NCBI RefSeq assembly: GCF_017654505.1 | Contig: NC_054548.1 | Location: forward strand, 36,325,570 to 36,389,569 | DNA length: 64,000 nt | Direction of reading: 5' to 3' | Source: Polyodon spathula | Taxonomy: Eukaryota; Chordata; Actinopteri; Acipenseriformes; Polyodontidae | In this document: positions 58,365-64,000 of the stretch, piece after piece | How positions within the stretch are numbered: the stretch's first letter is position 1 | Layout: each line of letters opens with the position of its first letter | The notes under the pieces: model-generated | The model's input: the letters and a program-made list of their open reading frames with translations, nothing else | Databases searched by the model: none | Told to the model about the DNA's origin: nothing | Program-made: the position numbers and the translations under genes

Positions 58365-58460
58365 ATATCTTTAAATATTTAGAGAGATCTAGAAATTACT
58401 TGGAGATATCTTTAAATATATAGATATTTCTAAATTATTTTGAGATATCTCTGAATGATC
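58365..58460. repeat. AGATATC-rich quasi-palindromic repeat
   Basis: GATATCTTTAAATATTTAGA, GAGATATCTTTAAATATATA, GATATTTCTAAATT and GAGATATCTC alternate in both orientations over about 95 bp. It is probably a fragment of a fish MITE or satellite with self-complementary units. Confidence 0.65.
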
Positions 58461-61400
58461 ACTCAGCTTGCCATAGTACTTGGTGTCATTTTTTGTGATT
58501 AAACCACTTTTCTGCTGCCAGCTGTAATACCAGGGAATGAAGTGAAAGCTATTACTTTATCTTTCTTTACAGAATTCATTTAAATAAAAAAATAACTTTG
58601 AATATAGCATTAATACATGCAACTATATGTATGATTGTATATAAATGTACACAAGAGGTGCAATCTGATGAATGTAGCACCACCATGTGTGTAATGCGTT
58701 GGGTGTATGTTATTCACAACGTGGTGTGGTAAATACGAGGAAATATGAATTATGCGATGATCCTCTCCATGAAGAATAGCCATATTTTCTTGGGGACCAT
58801 GAATCACAATGCTTGCTTATAGTCAATAAGAAATACATAATTTGTGTGCAAGCATTGCTAGCACTGCAACTGCCAGAATTAATCTATTGTAATATGTAAA
58901 CAAAAACAACAATGACAATACAGCACAAGCCTCATAGGACTATGTATTATGAACTGCTTAGGCCTTATCTTAATATTATCACTACCTGGTAAAGCTGATC
59001 AGTGCATTATTCTGCCCCTTAATGTACTACAGCAGATTGCTCAAATTGGTTTAACACTGTCTTTATAAAGTTGAAGATTTTGATCCAGGCCTGAGGCCCA
59101 ATGGTAATCAATGCTGATGAATGACTAGGAATGGTTTCTTTATTCCGGTCCTCACCGAATAGAAAGTTTTCATTATCTCTTTCAACATATTCACTCTATC
59201 AAAGTGACAGGGGCAAGCAGTTCCACACTTGGCTGGCTTCACTTTGCGACTCTACAACGTTCGTTTAGCTGTTCCTCATATGAAGGGGAAAATGAAAAAC
59301 AATGAATTTGAGACCCATAGTTGTACCTGTGACCGCATGAAATACACTTTTTCGTTTCATTTCGAATTCATTTTTTTTCTTTTAACTTTACTAATTGGTA
59401 ATAATAAAATGTTTCATTTTTTCATCATGATATCCAACATTTTAATTCTTAGCTTTTAGATTCAGTTTGAGGAACAGGTACATCATAGTGTTACAATTAA
59501 CACGCTCCCCTCAACACTGCCCCCAGTAGATATACTGGAAGAATAACACAGTGCTTCTGTGTTGTATTTCTTAATGACTTACATCTAGGGGCAGATTTTC
59601 AGGGGGATGGTACAGAATGAAGTATTCATTACTTTAGATATCTGATACCAGTTGTTATTTTATGTATAACACCTGGCTGAACATATGCTCCTTATTGAAA
59701 CTGCAGTTAACATAAAAAAATACAAACAAAATGTTTCATACTCACTTACTTACAGACACAGACTTGTCAGACACATCATTTACTCACCTAGAAAAGAGAA
59801 GAAGGTTTAATTACATACTGTGTCATAAAAAAAGGTATTTTATACATATCACAAGCCAACAACAGAGAAGATCCCTCACTTGACAGCCATCAATAATGCA
59901 ATAAAAATATTAGACAGTCAACTATGACGAGAATTGCAGATCTTCTAAATTTATAGGTAACTATAGTGTTTTAGTCGTACTGTTAAATATTATTGTCTTT
60001 CATATGGGTGACATAAATTAATATAACACAAGAAACAACTTCAAAACCCAGTTGTCGTATTGACAAAGTACTCGTATTGTTTTTAATATTTACTGTTAGC
60101 ATTGATGTTGAACTACTGTTACGTTTGTTCTGTTGTGATCACTATTGTTGAAGTGTAATTTAATCTCAGTTGACTTGTTTTAATTTCTGTTGTCTGTTTC
60201 TGGATAAATGCACATGCTTTTATACAGCCTGCACATGCTTTAAGAGCTATCCAACCTTTTCTTGGCTGAAAGAGCCATGCCAAGGACCAGTGAGCTCTTA
60301 AAGACACGAAATCAGCATCAAATGAGGAAAATTATAACATTTCAAACTATAACCTCAAATAGGTTTAGTTAACTATAACTAAAAATCTGACAAAATAGCA
60401 GCCACGAAATTGAAAAATATGTTTATTAAACTAAGAAACTGCTTCAGTAATTGTTTGCTATACATGTTTGTTGTGTTGCATTTTGATTGTTTCTTTTATT
60501 ATTTGCATTATTTCAAATCCATTAATAACCTTTATTTAATAGCTCATTGAGCCATATCATTCTAGACTCAGTATTTCTGCCAGCACCCCCAAGGGCACGA
60601 TGTCAATGGTATCTAATGAAAAACTGTATACCTGAACTCTTTCATGGCTAACATACCCTTGGGTATAATTGTTTACCTTAAGATTGTATTATATTTTTAT
60701 ACTGGTGCTTGTATTTTTGTAGCATTTTTTTCTCTTTGAATTGTCCAAACACAGACTCCTCCCTTTTCACTATTCAGGAGGCTCAGAAAGAAAAGACCCA
60801 GTTCCTTTCTCTTCTGTCATAACTCAGTTTCTTTCAAGGTGTATCCTTCATTTACAAAGAAAAACCCCTCTGTGTATCTTTCTTGCATTGTTGGCACAAG
60901 TCAAGTGCTCTCATAGCAGCACAGAAGACAGCGCTAGACTACGCTTTCATAAGATGATACTGTTTTAGTCAGCACAAGTCTACTTTATACAGGGAATGTC
61001 TGCTTTAGCAGAAGGGTGTAGAAGAGTGCCTTACTTATGAAGCCACATTTTAATGCATACTTAAGATAGAATGTCAAGTTGCATTTGTGTTCTGTAGCTC
61101 AATAAGTGGTAATGGAGCACAGCGTAAGAGTACTGCTTAAAGCTTAACTATTCAGTCAACCATGTCGGAGGAAGTTGGACTGTGAAAGTGTGCTTTGTTG
61201 GCTTTTGGCCATTACATCTAATGTACAGGAGTTGAACAAATAAAAGTACAACATTTGCAATAAACACTATCAACAGGGTATAGGACCACCTACTGTATAG
61301 GGGGTCAGCCAGCACTGCACTGACAGGTGGAAACCCTGTACAGGATTTGGCATTTACAGACTGAATTCCTTGACTGTAATAGACAAATACCCACATGAGA

Positions 61401-61472
61401 ATATGTGGAATTTGGGTAATGATTGGGTCTTAAATTGTTCAATTAATCAATTACCTAGCCAATTAGTCAATT
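58461..61472. other. 3 kb non-coding stretch
   Basis: No exon, transposase or clear terminal repeat recognised. Confidence 0.4.
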
Positions 61473-61549
61473 GCTCCCAGGCAAACCCACTGTCCCAGTC
61501 ACACACATGCACTTGCATGTATACTGGGACAGTGTTTTTGCCTTGGAGC
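61473..61549. other. Near-perfect 77-nt hairpin, pre-miRNA-sized
   Basis: The left arm GCTCCCAGGCAAACCCACTG then TCCCAGTCACACACATGCA pairs with the right arm TGCATGTATACTGGGACAGT then GTTTTTGCCTTGGAGC. It includes an uninterrupted 12-bp core CACTGTCCCAGT/ACTGGGACAGTG and only small internal mismatches. The loop is 2-4 nt, smaller than usual for miRNA precursors. It could be a miRNA-like hairpin or a tiny palindromic MITE. Strand is unknown because both transcripts fold. Confidence 0.6.
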
Positions 61550-61658
61550 ACCAGTTTTGTGTTGTGTCTATGAATAGCTGAAAATAGTTACAAACTGAGA
61601 AACGCTGTCAGCTAGTTACTAAGTGCAGCAGTGCATTTCATATTAATAAAAGTGCACT

Positions 61659-61745
61659 GGGCTCCCGAGTTGCGCATCCAGTAAAGGCACTCCGTGTGGA
61701 GTGCAGGATGCACCCTACAGCCAGGAGATCATGTTCAAATCCATT
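61659..61745 (+). mobile_element. tRNA-derived SINE head
   Basis: Starts GGGCTCCCGAGTTGCGCATC and keeps both pol III elements: an A-box-like GAGTTGCGCATCC and a canonical-looking B box GTTCAAATCC (61,733-61,742). The body and tail of the longer copy at 7.93 kb are missing, so this is a 3'-truncated copy ending soon after the B box. Confidence 0.82.
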
Positions 61746-63510
61746 CCTATTGTTATAAAGCTGTCAATAATTAATTTGAATCTATAAACGCCAAGCATAG
61801 TGATGAATACTTTATATGCACATTTATGTAAATATTCTGCAGCCAGAGCCAAAAACATTTCTTCACACGGAGGAGCACATTTGATATTGCATTTCAGTTA
61901 AAAGATCAGAAGTTATGGTATGGATATTGAAAAGGCAATTTACAACAGTCTATCTCTATGCTTGAGCAGATTACAAGAGCTGCTGTGGAAGTGCAGTAGT
62001 AATGTAGGTGTATTATTTATATAGTGAAACTACAAAGTCAAATTTCTGAAACAAATAGCACTTATATACACCAACAACAACTTACATACTGTGCCTTTTG
62101 TATTTTAATATAATTCGTCCTTTGAATGAGTACAATACTATTTTAAGTGGAAAAGAAAACTTAACACAAAATCGCATACAAGCTGCCATTATAATGCACA
62201 ATTTATGGAAAGACTGTCGGTGTTTACTGGAGCAGAATAATGACACATACATATGCCAGTGTCATGAACTGATCTGTCATTCAATAATATAATTTAAAAC
62301 TCAACCTCTAAACTCGTCTTATGTACCCAATGCACTGATGTTTTAACATGCTTTGCTGTGCTATGATGTTAATCTTGAAACGCTATGGGTTGCAGGTCAA
62401 TCATCTTGACAGTTCGAGCTGATTTTCCTTTGCTTGTGGCACAAAATTAATTCTGTGTATTGTTAGCCATTATTAATTTAGCATTACAAATTTCATCACA
62501 GCAACTGAGATATACATTTAGGCGATGTGATTAAGAAGTGTAAGCTGCAAAGCACTTTTGTTTACAGCTGATTTACTGCTAACCTAATCAGGCAATCTGG
62601 ACTGAAGCTATGGTAGTTGTGAGCACTTGCATTTCCAGAACAGAACAGTACTCAGAATCCAAGAAGATGAAGCAAAGATCGCAGAATCTCACCAAAAAAA
62701 ACAACGAATGCATGAAAATGTGTATTGCAATATTCTTTGAGAGTGCAACACATTAGCAACTGGATTGGGAAGGTCTAAATATGAAATGCATGATACACTG
62801 ATATTAGTGTACAAGTCTACACAACCAGATACCAGACTACCTCACAAACTTATAATATTAAGTAGGAGCTTAAAGTAACATGAAGCGACTTTTTCATTAA
62901 AAACTAATGACTGGTTTAACATACTCCTAACAGCAATACCTACCCTTAGGTAAGGTAACATGGTTATTTATACATTTTTAATGTCTATATAAATGATTTT
63001 ACGAAGTTTATTTCTAGTACTTGTATATGATTAATCTATACCTTACTGCTGATTAGGCTATTCAATAGGTATATAATAAAGGATGAGATGTGCATAGGCT
63101 AAAAAACTAAATTCCAGTATTTTTGGACTGGAAGTGTTATTAACATTACATAGTGCAAGCTTTAAGAAAGTTTAAGAAAACAAAATTAACTAATAAAAAT
63201 ACTCATGTTGTTTTATTACATTTAAAATATAAAACAGCATACAAAACAGTATACTGTTTTGATCCTTAGACTACGGTAGAGACACTTTTGAATATGGACT
63301 GTCTGTCAAATCAACTCTTATTTCCAATCCTGAACCTCATCACACTTTCTGCAGGGTGTCTATTGTATGCTGACTTTGCTTTGTGTAGCGACTGTACAGA
63401 ACACCTATGGAACCAGACAGGTGGTACTGTTTTTTTTTTTTTTCCCCATAACTTCAAAAACACTCACTCATAGATTCTAAGGTAACACTACACTAAGCAT
63501 ACATCATATT

Positions 63511-63512
<2 letters not shown>
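61746..63512. other. 1.8 kb non-coding stretch
   Basis: No features supported except a T-run at 63,430-63,443. Confidence 0.4.

Positions 63513-63582
<70 letters not shown>
63513..63582. repeat. (TA)n microsatellite
   Basis: A pure TA run of about 70 bases. Confidence 0.97.
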
Positions 63583-63585
<3 letters not shown>

Positions 63586-64000
63586 ACATCTAAATAAAAC
63601 AATAAATACAAAAATATTTGAAATAGCTGAAGCCAGTTCAGTTTCATATTTAACCAAGATCCGACATTACAATTTTCCCTTTCCAGTTCGATGTTGAAAA
63701 AGACGTCAAGCACAGGTCTCAAGTCGTTTTTTCTCCAGAAAAAGTTGAGAAAACCTTTCAATGGCTGAGTGAGACTGAGAGAAGCCGAAAAAAAGGGGAG
63801 TATCTGAGCAATACACATAGGGCCCGATCTTCGATCTTCGCGCAATCCCCTTTCTAAATTTGTCAATCCCCTCGCAAAAAAATAGTGCATTGGCACAAAA
63901 TGAGAGATATTCCAAAACGGCACAAAGCAGTTGCGAGACATTGGAATATAGCAGTTTTCTGAGCAATTTGCAAATCAGTTTGTGCCTCGCAAAAAAGTCT
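63583..64000. other. Terminal segment, possible unknown repeat with open frames
   Basis: Two overlapping minus-strand frames (119 codons at 63,582-63,941 and 86 codons at 63,706-63,966) cover it, but neither matches a family that I know. A direct GATCTTCGATCTTCG and several GCnCAAnTGC-like motifs suggest repeat-derived sequence. The segment runs off the window. Confidence 0.3.

Noticed and set aside
63582..63966. Two overlapping minus-strand frames at the window end
   Set aside because: Neither resembles a known protein, and repeated GATCTTCG words suggest repeat-derived DNA; the segment is cut by the window edge.

Overview
The window looks like non-coding nuclear DNA of a ray-finned fish. 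It is AT-rich, has long TA and CA microsatellites, no operon structure, and carries a typical fish repeat load: Tc1-like, hAT, Harbinger and Penelope-like elements, fold-back MITEs, solo LTRs, and LINE/SINE tails ending in a 'GGATAAGGGCGTCTGCTAA'-type motif. The tRNA-derived SINE at 7.9 kb and 61.7 kb, beginning GGGCTCCCGAGTGG, is a type I associate with sturgeons and paddlefish. That taxonomic reading is inference from memory and was not searched. I found no exon of a host protein-coding gene, and no rRNA or tRNA gene. The window is best read as intergenic or deep intronic sequence filled with transposable-element (TE) debris.

Layout. 0-9 kb: GT microsatellite, LINE tail, a decayed hAT transposase (4.6-5.5 kb) and a SINE (7.9-8.3 kb). 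9-11.5 kb: a TA tract, two local tandem duplications, a promoter-like 3 x 29 bp array with CRE half sites beside a YY1-like site, GA and CA repeats, and a MITE remnant. 12.8-13.4 kb: a MITE. 16.4-17.0 kb: a solo LTR with a perfect 5-bp target duplication (TSD). 17.9-19.5 kb: an LTR-like block abutting a dead Tc1 copy. 20-21.2 kb: LINE tail plus a hAT MITE with a target duplication. 22-24 kb: compound microsatellites. 25.9 and 36.9 kb: two copies of one Tigger-like MITE. 27.4-28.9 kb: a dead Tc1 copy whose end is mirrored across a TA tract. 30.7 kb: a MITE related to the 10.6 kb remnant. 35.5 kb: LTR-like block. 36.2 kb: a striking fold-back MITE. 38.1 kb: a 47-bp minisatellite. 39.6-40.4 kb: a second solo LTR. 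40.4-44.8 kb: a hAT element with an intact 8-bp target duplication, holding a nested Tc1 element and a nested Penelope-like element (PLE). 45.1 kb: a short MITE. 47.8-48.8 kb: a Tc1 remnant. 51.8 and 55.0 kb: palindromic MITEs. 52.4-54.25 kb: a split Harbinger transposase. 61.47 kb: a near-perfect 77-nt hairpin. 61.66 kb: a SINE head.

No genes here work together as a pathway. What can be read is insertion history. The best-resolved part is the nest at 40.4-44.8 kb, in which a hAT element was interrupted by a truncated Penelope-like retroelement carrying a hammerhead-like motif and by a Tc1 element that has lost two catalytic residues. All transposase and reverse-transcriptase reading frames I recognise are broken.
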